Below are positions 10,901 through 22,900 of a DNA stretch of 64,000 nt, one piece after another. The translations under genes were made by a program, and so were the position numbers. The DNA comes from Oreocharis arfaki. Its lineage: Eukaryota > Chordata > Aves > Passeriformes > Paramythiidae. Numbering within the stretch: position 1 is the first letter of the stretch; each line of letters starts with the position of its first letter. The notes beneath the pieces were generated by a model that was given only the letters and a program-made list of their open reading frames with translations, did no database searches and was not told where the DNA came from. The stretch is taken from contig VZRR01010743.1 of assembly GCA_013398015.1 (NCBI GenBank), positions 1 to 64,000 of the forward strand. Reading direction: 5' to 3'.

Positions 10901-13900
10901 CGCATCTTGTTGATCTTTTCTTTTTTCTCCTTTTTTCTTTGTGTTGAAAGGAGTAGGTGAGTAGTTCCTTAGCAGGCAGGAAGGAAAAATTGTGCCATTA
11001 GGACATTTTCTTGTTTTCTGCAGTTTAAAATTGTTGTCTAGGAAACAAAATGCCCTGCAGAAGTATAAAGGATGTTTTGCCTCTCTCTCTTCTGCTTTCT
11101 CCCGAAGTTACAGTAAATAAATACAAAGTGTCTGCTTCCCTTTAGCTTTGGCTCTAAGAGCTTTGTGAGATTACACGTGGATGTATGTAACTCAGGGCCA
11201 ACACACAGGTGGTAGATACCAGACCCTGTCTTGGGTTTATTGTGAATGTTGAGGCCACCTAATCTCTGCCCTTCTGGCTTAAAACATAGAATATGGGCTG
11301 TGCCTATTGAGACGTTTGAACCTCAGGAAAAGAAAGGAAGTGAAGAGCTTGTCCAGGCAGAGTAGGTGAGTCCTGACACCTGTACATGTTCTTCAGAGCT
11401 GCACATTGTACTGAGACTGGAAGCCTTTGCAGTGCCCGTCCTGTTTGGTACCAGCCAGCTGTAATCCTTGGCAAGCAATATATTGAGGTGGTGCTTGGTT
11501 GGGCCAGTTCTTTACCCCTTTCTGCGTGGAATGAAAGCAGTTGTTCTAGTGATTGCTCCGCAGAACTAGGAAGCCCCAGACAGAATTAGGACACCACTGA
11601 AGTAGGAGCTGTATAAAAACTCACTTATAAAGGTGTGTCCCTCCAACAATGAGAAAAGAACATTCCTGTAAAAGATGAGAATGAGAGAGAAGGCTCGTTC
11701 CTTCTTCACCTTTTTGTTGTTCCTTCAAGACCCTTGTTGTTGTTCTACCCAGCCCTTCACTGTCTACACTAATCCTTTGCCTCCTGTGTGCCGTGCTCAC
11801 GTAAGTGTGGAACCCCAGGCATGGTTATGGTGAATTTATGTGCACCTTTTAGTTCAGATTGTGTGGTTCGGGGTGAATATGGGACACTGAGAGAGGCTTT
11901 TGCTGCATTCTATATCAACAAGAGAAGAGAGAGGGAGGGAACACTTCAGATGGGACCTGTAACCATCTCAACTTGTTTAAGTAGCAAATACTTAAATTTT
12001 TGAATTGAGCTTGAGTCCAAAGCTGTGGAGTCATCTGTGGGGCAGTTAGTATTCCAGGGTCTCTTGGTTTCAATTTAGTCTTTTTCCATGCCTACTCAGG
12101 TGTTCCTTCCCCTGTAGTATATTTTATAGCACTTTGTCCTACCTACTTTGCCATCTGCTTTTGCACAGACCCCTGTCTGTCAGCATCATTCCTTCCTGTG
12201 CATGCATATGCAGCTCTGCAGGCAGGGAGCCCAGGGATCCTCACTGTGTCGGCTCCATCTGATGAATGAACCATTCTCACAGACATCTGGTGCTATCCTG
12301 GGCAAACTTTCTTCTCTCTCTGCTTTTTTCTGCCCCTCTTTCCATCTCTCATCTTCCCTCATCCCCCACCCCCATCCGCCGCCTCCTTGCTGGATCTGCA
12401 GCGTGACTGGAAACAGGCTGAATTAATCAGCAGACTGGTGCTTCACTCTGCTGCTTCTGTCTCATTCTCTGCGGCTCTGGGCTCTGCACAGTCTTGCTCT
12501 CTCTCCCTCTTTGCGCTCTCATTTTTGGAGAGCAGCAGCAGTGCAAGTTGCTGGGGCAGTGGTGCAGGAATTTAGCCCAGATGCTCTTCAAACAGGCTGA
12601 TCTTTGGATCCCCCATCAAGGCAAATGTCGCAAAGTAAGTTCCTCTCCCTTAACATTTAATTTCAAAATGGCTTTCCCTGTCTCCCTCCCCAGCCTGCAT
12701 CCTGCCTGATGTGATGGGGCATGAAGAGCTTTGATGTTTTGGGGAAGGAGGTTATGGCAGGACATGAAACAGGGAGCAATGATTTTAGCTAGGGAATAGC
12801 TTGCTGTTGGCAGTGACAGGGAAAAGAAACTGTTTTAAACTGCAGTTTTAACCCCAGGACCAACAGGAAGATCCACACAGGATTTAGCTGCTGGCTCCTG
12901 CTTTGCTGCCCCTCTGCCTCACAGCTTAAATTTGTCTGTTGCTTCTATAGGATTTGATCTGTAACTGTTGAACCTCTTATCCCTGTGGTATCCGTCTGGC
13001 AGTGCACCTGCCAGGCTGGATCATCGTTTTAGTCCCGAAAGTCTTCAGCTGAAGAAGTGAGGGTGGGAAGGAAGCTATCAAGGGGATGAAAGATGTGCTG
13101 AAGTTCTGTGGATTTCTGAGCATCACTGGCCTCTGGGAGGGGATTAGCATTCCCTGGAGGGAACTCTGCACTGGCATGAAGTACTACTGGCGTGTTGAAG
13201 CCAGGATAAATCCTAACTGCTCTCTGAACTTGGAGGAGTAAGGCAGCTGGCTAAATTACAGTAATTAAAGCTTAATAATTGTATAGTGCTTCAAAGCTCT
13301 CCATAAACCCTGCCTTATCCTGCCAGCAGCCTGGTGGGACAGGTAACTGTAGTTGGGGATTTGCTGCTGCAAACAGGACTGAAGGGACGGACTGACGAAT
13401 GTACAATTCCAAACTGGGCTGTTTCCTGGGGAGCAGCCGCCTCTTTCTCTGCTGCTGGGCTGCTACTGGGGAGAAGAAAAGTGCTGGGCTTTGCATTACC
13501 TGTGTAGAAAGGTTGATTGTGCCTGTTGGCATCTTGTTCTGTGCTTTATGGAGAGCATAAAATGTGGATGTTGTTGAGTGGATTAAGATGGACCCTGTGC
13601 GCAGCAAAGTGCAGCAGTGATTCAGGCTGGTGAGCGCTGCTTTGGCCACATCTCAGAGCTCTGTGCTCCTGCAGCTCTGTCTCTTTGCAGGGGGAATCTG
13701 CAGGCCCTGTTAGTCATGAGCTGTGGGGAGCCTCAAAGCATCCACACTGGAGCCCCTGCAGGCACCCAGTTACCCAGCTGGGGGGGCTCTTTTGTCCGGG
13801 GGCAGCGGGAGGTCTGGGCTGCCTTTCATCCTGGGCTGCACGGGGAGGGGGAAGGAGGCAGTTGCTGCCTATTGCTCTGTCCATTAACTTGGGCACTGCT

Positions 13901-16900
13901 GTGCTGAAGACTTGGTTTGTTTCACTTGATTTGAGACCACCAACAGCTAAGCTGTGGCTGCCAAGCTCATGTCAGGTGCATTCAAACCAATTTAAAAGCT
14001 GTGTTCCTTGTGCCTTCTGCTTTTCCCAACATGTCCATGTTTAAAGGCAGTGGTCCCCACAGAGCCATGGTCTGCTTGGTGGAGCTGCCTGAATTGTGCA
14101 GATATCAGCATACATTTCTTTTTCCTGAGCTCTCCAGCAGCGTTCAGGTGGTTGGGTGAATGTTATAATCTTCACAATTACAGCAGTTGGTAGGGAGTTG
14201 GTAGCCCCATCACAGAATGAGAAACTAGGGCACAGAGGAGTATCCAGTTTTCCCACTGTCATGCAGAAACCAGTGGCAGAATGAATTAGAGAATCCAGCT
14301 GTCCTGACAGTTCAGAGTCTTAATCAAAAGTTCATCCCATGGAGTAGGAATGTGTCAGGGTGGATGATTGATGTAGCCTGGGTCACTAGAGAAGCATTCT
14401 TGCCTGGGCTCAGGGATCTGATCTCTTAGGAAAAGTAGCCAGGAGAGCACCAAGAAAGACAGAAAGCAAGATTGGGAGCAAGGATGGAGAAATAAAGGAA
14501 AGTTTCTGCCCAGAGTGACCGATGCATTGGCTCTGCTGGTTTCATCTGTGCCACTCTGTAGCAGGCATGAGCCATTTCAGGCAGTCCAAGCACTAAAACA
14601 GCAGCTGCAGGTGTACAGGAGCTGCAGCATCCTGATGTGTGATTTGCTTTAGAACAGGAATAAATTCCTCTCCAGCACTATGCTGCTGTATGAAATGCTA
14701 CCTGAAGAAATTGTGTGTTGTCGTGTTTGATGTGTGTCATCCTCTCTGATCAGATCCAAAAACCCCACTTTGTGTCATATTGTGACTTATTCTAAACAAG
14801 AATCGGACTTACAGTAATAAATGCAAATATATTTGGTGGAGTTACTCCTTGTTGTGTGGTTTTGAACCTGTGAATAATGCTTACATTTCAGGGGGTGTAA
14901 TCCCTGTAGTAGATTAATTGCCTGCAAAGTGTTATTGTTAAATTAAAAACTGCCTTCTTTTTCTGCTAAGGAATGCAAAACAGCTCTCAGAAAAAGGAAG
15001 AACATTCTGCTGCCCAGTTTCCCACCTCCAACTGTTCAGATCTGAAAAGCAATTGAGTTAGAGGTGTTATAAAAGGAGCCTAGTGAGTGCAGCCTGGAGA
15101 GGGAAACAGTCTGACAACTGCCTTGCAGGGGTTTTCCACCACTCTGAATCAGAGGGGTGGATCTGCAGTTTGTGAGAATTGAAACTTGTAGCAAATATTT
15201 TGTATTTTGTTCACTTATTTGTTTAAACAGTCTTTGTAAAGCCAGTTACGTTCAAGTGTACAGCAATCTTGGTGAGAAGCCCTTATTCTGCAAGAGACTG
15301 AATCCACAGAGGATGGAGGATGATTCAACCCACTTTGCTCTGGAAAGCAAGGAATATATTTGTGTTCCAGTATTATTAAAAAAAATATTTGGCACATGTT
15401 ATATCAACATTTACTGGTACGACAAATAAATACGCTGCTATGGATGTGTAATGGCTGTGGGAAAATATAAGAGGACTTTAATATATTAATATTTTGTGTC
15501 CATTTCTCTGTACGCATTCTGGGCTCTGCTTCTTTGTTCCTCTGGAAGGAAGGTGCATGACCTCTGTCTTTCATCAGATAGCAGAGAGTGTGAGATAGCT
15601 GATGAACTTTTAAGGTAATCCTAAACGATTCTATGTGTAAAAGAACAAGGCGGGAATTTTCGGAAGAGAGCTCAGTGGTGAATTTGTGTGAGGATGAAGG
15701 TGGGCTGCAGGAAGCAGACATGGGTAGGTGGTGTTGCTCGGGAACAACTTCACGTTGTGGGAGGAAAAATCAGAAAATAACCACACTTTTCCTACCTATC
15801 AGGATGAAAATGCTCCTGCAAGCCCTGAGGCAGGCAAAGAGAACCTATTTGCCATGAGCCAGGCAAGGCTATGGATTTAAACAAGCTCCTCGGTATTTGA
15901 CGACTAATTTACCCCTGTCCAACTATGGAGGGTCAACTGAAACGACAAGGCGAAGAAAAGTCTACAGATTCTGTGACTCCTCATCTCCTGCCTGAGCTGC
16001 TTCTTGTTTCCTTCCTGAAGAGCCAAACCAGCTCCTAAACCTGGGCATTTGCAAGATCTATGTCAGGTTCCCTTTCCCTAATGTTTTCAGGCAAGCTAAG
16101 CAGTAATTTAATGTGTAGAGTATTTACTACGAGTGGAGAAATTCACACATCTTTTCATGTTTCCATCCAGTCCACACCTCAGCACATTCATTGCCTCTAG
16201 AAAATAAAATGACACGCAGGAAGGAAATGTCCTGCACTGTTTTTCCCTTAACAGCCATCCCACAGATCACAACTCTTGAGAGCCCTGGTATCATTCCAAA
16301 GCAGAAGGATGCAATCATCCCGCTTTTACCTGGCTCCAGCCGTGCCTCTCACACTGAGGCTGGGATAGCCAGGGCAGGGGTCAGCTCCAGAGGAGCCCTA
16401 AGTGCACTTAGAGGCTCCTGTGCTCTCCAGGGCAAAGGAGGAAGCAACTGCTCATTTTCTCCTTAGGACTTTTTGCCTTCAGGCCCAGGCAAAAGGAAAG
16501 TACAGCCTTTTAAAATGCCTCCTGATACTCATCAGGGGTTTGCTTTCACTGTAACCTGGAATTTACTGTCTGCTCTTTCTTTGTTGTTCTTCACAGAAAA
16601 CCCTAGGCTAAGGCAGCTGGGTGGGAAGGTGTCTTGCTGTTTCTGTTTGGACCGGAAAATTAGCGGATTTCTCTTTGAATGTAACTTCCCAAAGCAAAGA
16701 TGTGAATGTTGAGGTTTTCTATTAATGAACTGACACCTCCTGTGAATGGCTTCTTCACCCTGGGGTGCTCACTTCCTGATTTGTGGCAGGAAGAGCACTT
16801 GCAGCTGATGAAAGGCTGGAAAGATCCCTCTGGGACAGTTTCAGAGCTGGATTTGCCATATACAAAGGTTTACTTCAGGGCATTTGAAAGATGCCTCATT

Positions 16901-19900
16901 AGCAGTTGATGACTTAGCAGGGCAGCTCTTGTTGCAAAAACCTGGAGCTGCCCCTTGCCCGGAGCTCACGGTGGCTCTTCTTGCCTGTCCCTTTCATTCG
17001 GGTCCCAGGCTCTTGCCCTTGATGCTCACCCACAGCAAGTTACCTGAGTGCCCCCAGCAGTCCTCACTCACAGTATTACAGTGTTTGTTTACCAGACTGG
17101 CTCTGCCTCCTTTGCCAAATACTCCATGTTCTGAGTGTCAGGATGGGTGTTTAACAATCCCTGCCCTTCCTGCCCTTCCTCTTCCCCAGCCCTGCCACGC
17201 TGCACTTGTCCTTTGTCACCTGCTACAGCCACGTTCCTTTGTGGCTGCCCTTATCTTGACTGACACTGTGCCAAACCAGCAACTCCTGTGTAAAGTCTGG
17301 AGCAGGTGTGTAAGTGTTTCAGGAACCTTTTTTGATTACCTCTGGATTTGCTGCCTTTTTGTGCTCGCTGCCTGCTGTGCTGTGGCAGTTTCTCTTTCCA
17401 GGCACCGTATGACTGTAGTAGAGGTTGGCATTAAGTGCAGCTTTCCTGTCATTTCTTCTGTAGCTCCTAATGTGGCCATTGGAACCAGCTCGGTGTCTAA
17501 GCAGACTTTGCTTTTCAGTTCAAGTCCCTCTTATTTTTGCTACCTTTTGTTCTGTGTATTTTATTTATCTGCCTGCTTTCCCCATGTTGGAGAGGATTTA
17601 TATTTCTGTGTATGCCTTGCTCTGCCCCAAAGAGGCAGCAGCCAGACAAGAGAGAGAAGCCTGATTGTCCCTTGCTCAGTGTTGTTCTCAGACACTCCTG
17701 TTTGCAGCACTCCGTGGTGCAGCAGCATGGCTGGTGCCAGCTCCACTGCCATCTTCTCCTCTGGGAGTCTTTGAGAGACTCCTATGTTTATTCCTGTGCT
17801 GATGTTACCTGGGCTGCTTCCAAGAACAATACAGAACTGCTTCCTCTATTCCTAAAACTGACACAGAGAATGAAAACTGCAGCAGGATTATTTTTAGTTC
17901 TGTAAAAGTACAGCTAAAGCAGCATTGCTGGACTCTGCTTGGACAGAATTTGCTGTTTCAGGTTGTCCCTGATAGGCAGGGAGAATGTGTGTGTGTGTGG
18001 TAGATGGTATTTTAAAGAGAATTTATGTGCTATTCTTCAACACTGCATTACAGTTTTGGACTGGACCATCAGTGCAAATGAGTCTGAAGTCCAAGATTAG
18101 TTTCCAGTAAATGTTCATCACAAAACCATGCAGTTAAGGAACAGGAAGAAAAGATCAGAGCCAAGCTGCACTTGCAGAGCTGGGTGTGTGCGAGCAGCTC
18201 CTGAGGAGCAGAACTGCTGCAGTTTGAGACCGTGGTGGGTTTGGCAGGGCTGGGAAGAGCTACAAGAGCAGGAAGAGCTGCAGCTCCTGCCTGAGCTCTG
18301 GGCTGTATCACACTGGTGGGGACAGGGGGGACAAACTTCCTGCCTGTTTGTGTTTAGTAGTTCTGTACTCTGTGCACAGTATGACACACCTCAACATTTC
18401 CAACATGCACGATATCCTATGTGCTGTACATGCTCAATATGTTTGTATTAAAACATGAAATGCCCATGAGAACTTTTATTTACCAGTTCGCTGCTGTAGC
18501 CCTCTCATGGACACCTGCCTGCTCTTCCCTGTTGATTTGCTGTAGCTTATCTGGTGCCCGCAGTACCTCACTGCAATTTGTGATTTGAAAGAAAGGAAAG
18601 TGCTCGTGCTCCTGCCCCAGAAATGCAAATGTTTACCCCACTTTGTTGTTATCAGCATCTTATGGCGGGGCTTTCCATATGGCACACTCCTGGGATGAGT
18701 CCTTTGGGACTGCTGCCTCTTTGCTGAGCACTGAGGGAGAGGTGCTGTGAACTCTGTGCTTCCTGCAAGTCCAAATGTCTCCCTTGCAGATCAGCACTTA
18801 AAACTTCAGTGTTAGCTGTTGTAAAAGGAGGAGTTGATGGCGGGGTCATGTCTGGTCCTGAACTGATCCACAGCCTAGCACTTAAATCTGGGAGCTTCTG
18901 CATCAGAGTAGCCACAGAGGCCTGACTCACAAACGAAAATCTGTAATGAGCAGTTGTGGAAATTGGACCACTCTTGTTTTGAATTGCAGATATTCTACTA
19001 TTTGGTTGTTACTATTGTTAGCAAATTCATCCTGTATCATTAAAATTCTACCATAACTGTGTTCTGTTGTCTCTACAAGCTGATACCAGTTCAAGCCTGC
19101 ATAGCCTCAGTTTGTCTTGTCCTCAGCCTCTACTGATTAGATCTTGTTTCACAGAAATGACTTGGTATTGTGCTTTGATAAAGTATTTATCAGCACAGTC
19201 AGGACCGGTTTGTTTACCTGATACTATCTAAGTGCTCTAATTCCAGCCAGCAGTCTAAAGTTCACGGGAGGGAAGATGATTTCAGGAAAGTGGAGAATCA
19301 GGCTGGTGATCGTGAGTACAGGGCATTCACCGTCAGGTGCTCTGTCAGCCATCAGGAAAAAGCCTAAAAGGAAAATAGGGAAGCACTAACCAGTGTATTT
19401 TTCTTGCACCTCAGGATGAGATGACCTCAAGTTTGGGCCTTACCACAAAGAAAGCCCTCATGATCCTGAGAGACCAATTGTCAGCACTGCTGGAGGGGCA
19501 TCAGAAGGAAAGGAAAAAAGGGACTTCATGGAAGGTGAGGCACCAAAGAGCACAAGTTGGGCACTCGGTCTCCCCTTCTCAAAGTAAAGATGAGGGTTAA
19601 ACAGAAGTTGGCTGCGTTCCCCTCCGGAGTGCAGCTGCAGAGTGTCCAGGTGTAGAACTGCTAAAGTCCTTGGGAACAAAGCAAGGAATCTAAGGGTGTG
19701 TTTCTGTCAGCACTTCTCTCCTGGATGTCAGAGCTCTGTGTGAAGATGCCTCTTGCACTGTGAAGGATCTAAGGACTTCAAGAACCACTAAGGGCTTTGA
19801 GCTTAGAGGGTCCATCTCAGGTGGAGATAAAGAGCTGTGAAGCTCAACAGTCTCCCCTTTTCCACTGTGTTTGCCTGGCGTGTGTGTTGAATACAAAGTG

Positions 19901-22900
19901 CCAGTGTTTATGCACAGTGCTTAAAAGTGTTCCTTGGTTGGTCAGTGACAATAGGACAGCCTGGCACAGAAGCCTTTTCATTCTTGCAATCAAGATTAAA
20001 GCAGAGAGTGTTCACCCAGACTCACCAGCTGAGCATCCACTGGTGCTGTAGGATTCACACAACTGATCTGGGATGCTGTGTGTCATGTTCAGGGGTTTTG
20101 CAAAGTTCTGTTCTCCCTAGAGCACCAGCTGCTGCCTTCACCCTTTCTCACTCTGCTTTTCCAAACGTCTGGCTCTGTGTTCTATGAGTGCTGACTGTCT
20201 GCTGCTCTCCCTTTGCAGGAGGTGTGGAGGAGCAGTTTTCTGTACCATGGTAACCGCTGCTCCTGTTTCCACTGGCCTGGTGCGTCTCTGATGCTGCTGG
20301 CAGTGCTGTTGCTGCTGTGCTGCTATGGGAGCCAGCCACAGGGAAGGTGAGCAAAGCTTCCTGTGCTGCTTAACTGAAGCAAGGTGGTAGTTTTATATCA
20401 TCTTAGTACTGTGTGTGGTTGACATAAGTGTTGTCCCTCATTCTGTCTAGCCATCTTGAAATCAGCATACTCACACTGGTAATTCCCTATCAGTCCCTTC
20501 CACAGAACTTCAGCCAACTTAATTTTAGTTCTAATAGACCCAGAGAGTGTCCTATGGAGAGACTTGAGGGGTTTTTTTCTACAGCATTCCTAGATCTTTA
20601 AAACTCCTAAGGCATTATAATAGTTAGGAAGTATTTTTAAACTGGAGAAATTAGTGGCTCATGGGAGAAGTTAGTGTGCCATACGTGCCTTGACCGTATT
20701 TGTAAAGTATTTTTTAATTGAGATGGGTCCTTTCAGACCTCTCTGGTGTCATTATCCTAAAGAAGAAAGTGTGATCATGCGTTTCTTTTTGAGCCATAAA
20801 TCTGTGAGATGTGGGAATAAACAACCAGGCAATTGTGTGTTTATCTCTGTGGGTGTCTGGCAGTGTATTCTGCTCGTTTACTCAAACCTCATCTGCTTTC
20901 TGCTTCCTCCTGTTTTGCTGTGTGAAGCCAAGGTGCTGAGATAGTCAATGCACTGGCACTCTTCCTCCTGCTCCTCTTGGATCTCCTCATGATAGGACGT
21001 CAAGAGAGGCTGAAGTGCAGAGAGGTGGAGAGGAGGCTTCAGACCATCGTTGATAAGATAAATGGTGAGGTCTCCTTCATCTGTCCCATTTGCACTTTGT
21101 TTTCCTCCCATTGAATCTTTCTCCAAATCTGATCCCATGCATTCCTAATTAAGCTCGCTAACCTTCCCCTGCGTTGCACAGAAACAGGCTGTGGGAAGTG
21201 TGTTCTCCTCATGCCTGTCCTGTAAAATAGTTATTTTGAGCTGTCATGTGGCCATGTGCTTCCAAGCTGTGTGTTACCAGGTGGGCGTCTGTTATGGCTG
21301 TGCTTTGGAGTAATTCGAATCCTCATATCCTTATAAAAATATCTGCCTTGCAGCAGATGATGAGGGGAGAACACGTGGGGTTGTACCACAACACGGAGCA
21401 GAAGGAAATAAATTGCTGTGCGTGAGCATCGTCTCAATGGGGGCTTTGGGACCTGAGGGGGCAGTTCATTCCAGTGGGGCAGTTTCAAGGACAGCCTTTA
21501 GCTTTTCTGTTGTACAGGTTTTTTAATGACTGTTTAGTTGTTAATACTGGGTGGAGAAAGAAGGGAAAAGCCATCACAGAGGAAGAGAGAGATGATAAAA
21601 GATCATGAGAATGGGCTGAGCTTAGCACTGGGGGACCTATAGCCCACTGCGGGATGTAAATCCAGAATTGCCACTGCTTCATTCTTTCACACTTTGTGCT
21701 TTCAGATACACTTAGCAAAGAGGTGAAATGGCCAGACTCCATGTACCCTGACCTTCACATGCCTTATGCCCCATCCTGGTCCCTTCACTGGGCCTACAGG
21801 GATGGGCATCTTGTCAACCTGCCTGTGAGCCTCTTGGTAGAAGGAGATGTTGTTGCTTTGAGGCCAGGCCAGGAGTCCTTTGCTTCTCTGAGAGGGATTA
21901 AGGTAACTTGCTTGTCTAATTTCCCTGGCCTGTAACAATATATTTCCCAGGTTTTTCTTGCTAATACTCTTAATTCCCAGAGTACAGATTATTGGAGAGT
22001 TTGGTTTCTTCTGACCTTGAAAATAGCTTGAAATTCCAGTTCAGTCAAGGACGGCGCGTAGTTAGCCAGGCTGCATCTTCTCCATGAACTCCCAGACCCA
22101 CTGGACAGGAGACACTAATGTTATACAAAAGTACTATATTTCCTCCTCTCCCAGGTCAAGGGGAAAATGTAATGTGCTGCTAAATATAAGTGGAGTGAAT
22201 CTATCTGGCAGGATAATATGACATACAAACCCTGTCCTTTATCCTGCTTTTTATGTGCAGAAATAAAATTTGTCTGCTTTGACCTTCTCCTTACTACTGA
22301 TTTATTATAAAAGAAGGTAATATAAAATACCTGGGGTAGAAGTAAATTAACTAATCACTTACAAGATCTATACAAAGATTTTACTGTTTGAAGAAGGTTG
22401 GAAAAAGTTTAAAGGTTGAAATTTACCTTCGGTGGTTTTGATTGTAACTTTCACTTCAAATGCCAATTCTCCTGAAATAACCAGATGTGCTTGAACACAA
22501 GCCTTTGGGCTCTCTGACCTTTTTTCTAGGATGATGAGCACATAGTTCTGGAGCCTGGAGATCTCTTTCCACCCTTCTCACCCCCGCCCTCCCCAAGGGG
22601 AGAAGTGAAGAAGGGACCCCAGAACCCTCAGCTCTATCGTCTCTTCCGTGTGTTGAAGACCCCAATAATTGATAATGTCAGGTGGGTTAAATGCAGGGCA
22701 CAGTGCCTGCCCAGCTGTCTGTGTCCTTGTTGCTGTCTTGCTGTTAAGCAGGTGAGGAGACCTGAGGAGTTTGCTTGACAACACTGCAAATTTACCATGG
22801 CAAGTGCCACACTCTTATTGTAGATGTTGGCTTCTCTTTTGACAGCCACCTCTCATAGCATAGGCTGAGCACAGTGTTCTAATCAGGTCTGCTAGGAGGT

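Larger units (their letters stand above)
7917..19414 (+). other. TMEM94 intron 1 (canonical transcript), 11.5 kb
   Basis: The longest intron. It holds the CR1 tail at 9251, MIR/L2 relics at 13268 and 14205, the alternative first exon and its putative promoter, and a short TG repeat near 17989-18000. No other coding exon could be supported. Confidence 0.75.

Noticed and set aside
16884..17774. 296-codon open frame in TMEM94 intron 1
   Set aside because: Composition (Leu/Ser/Pro-rich, pyrimidine-rich DNA) explains the openness. I see no domain, no splice structure and no resemblance to a known protein.
20931..20938. Alternative acceptors for TMEM94 exon 4
   Set aside because: The AG at 20931-20932 creates an immediate stop and the AG at 20939-20940 breaks the frame. 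The AG at 20926-20927 fits both the phase and the protein.
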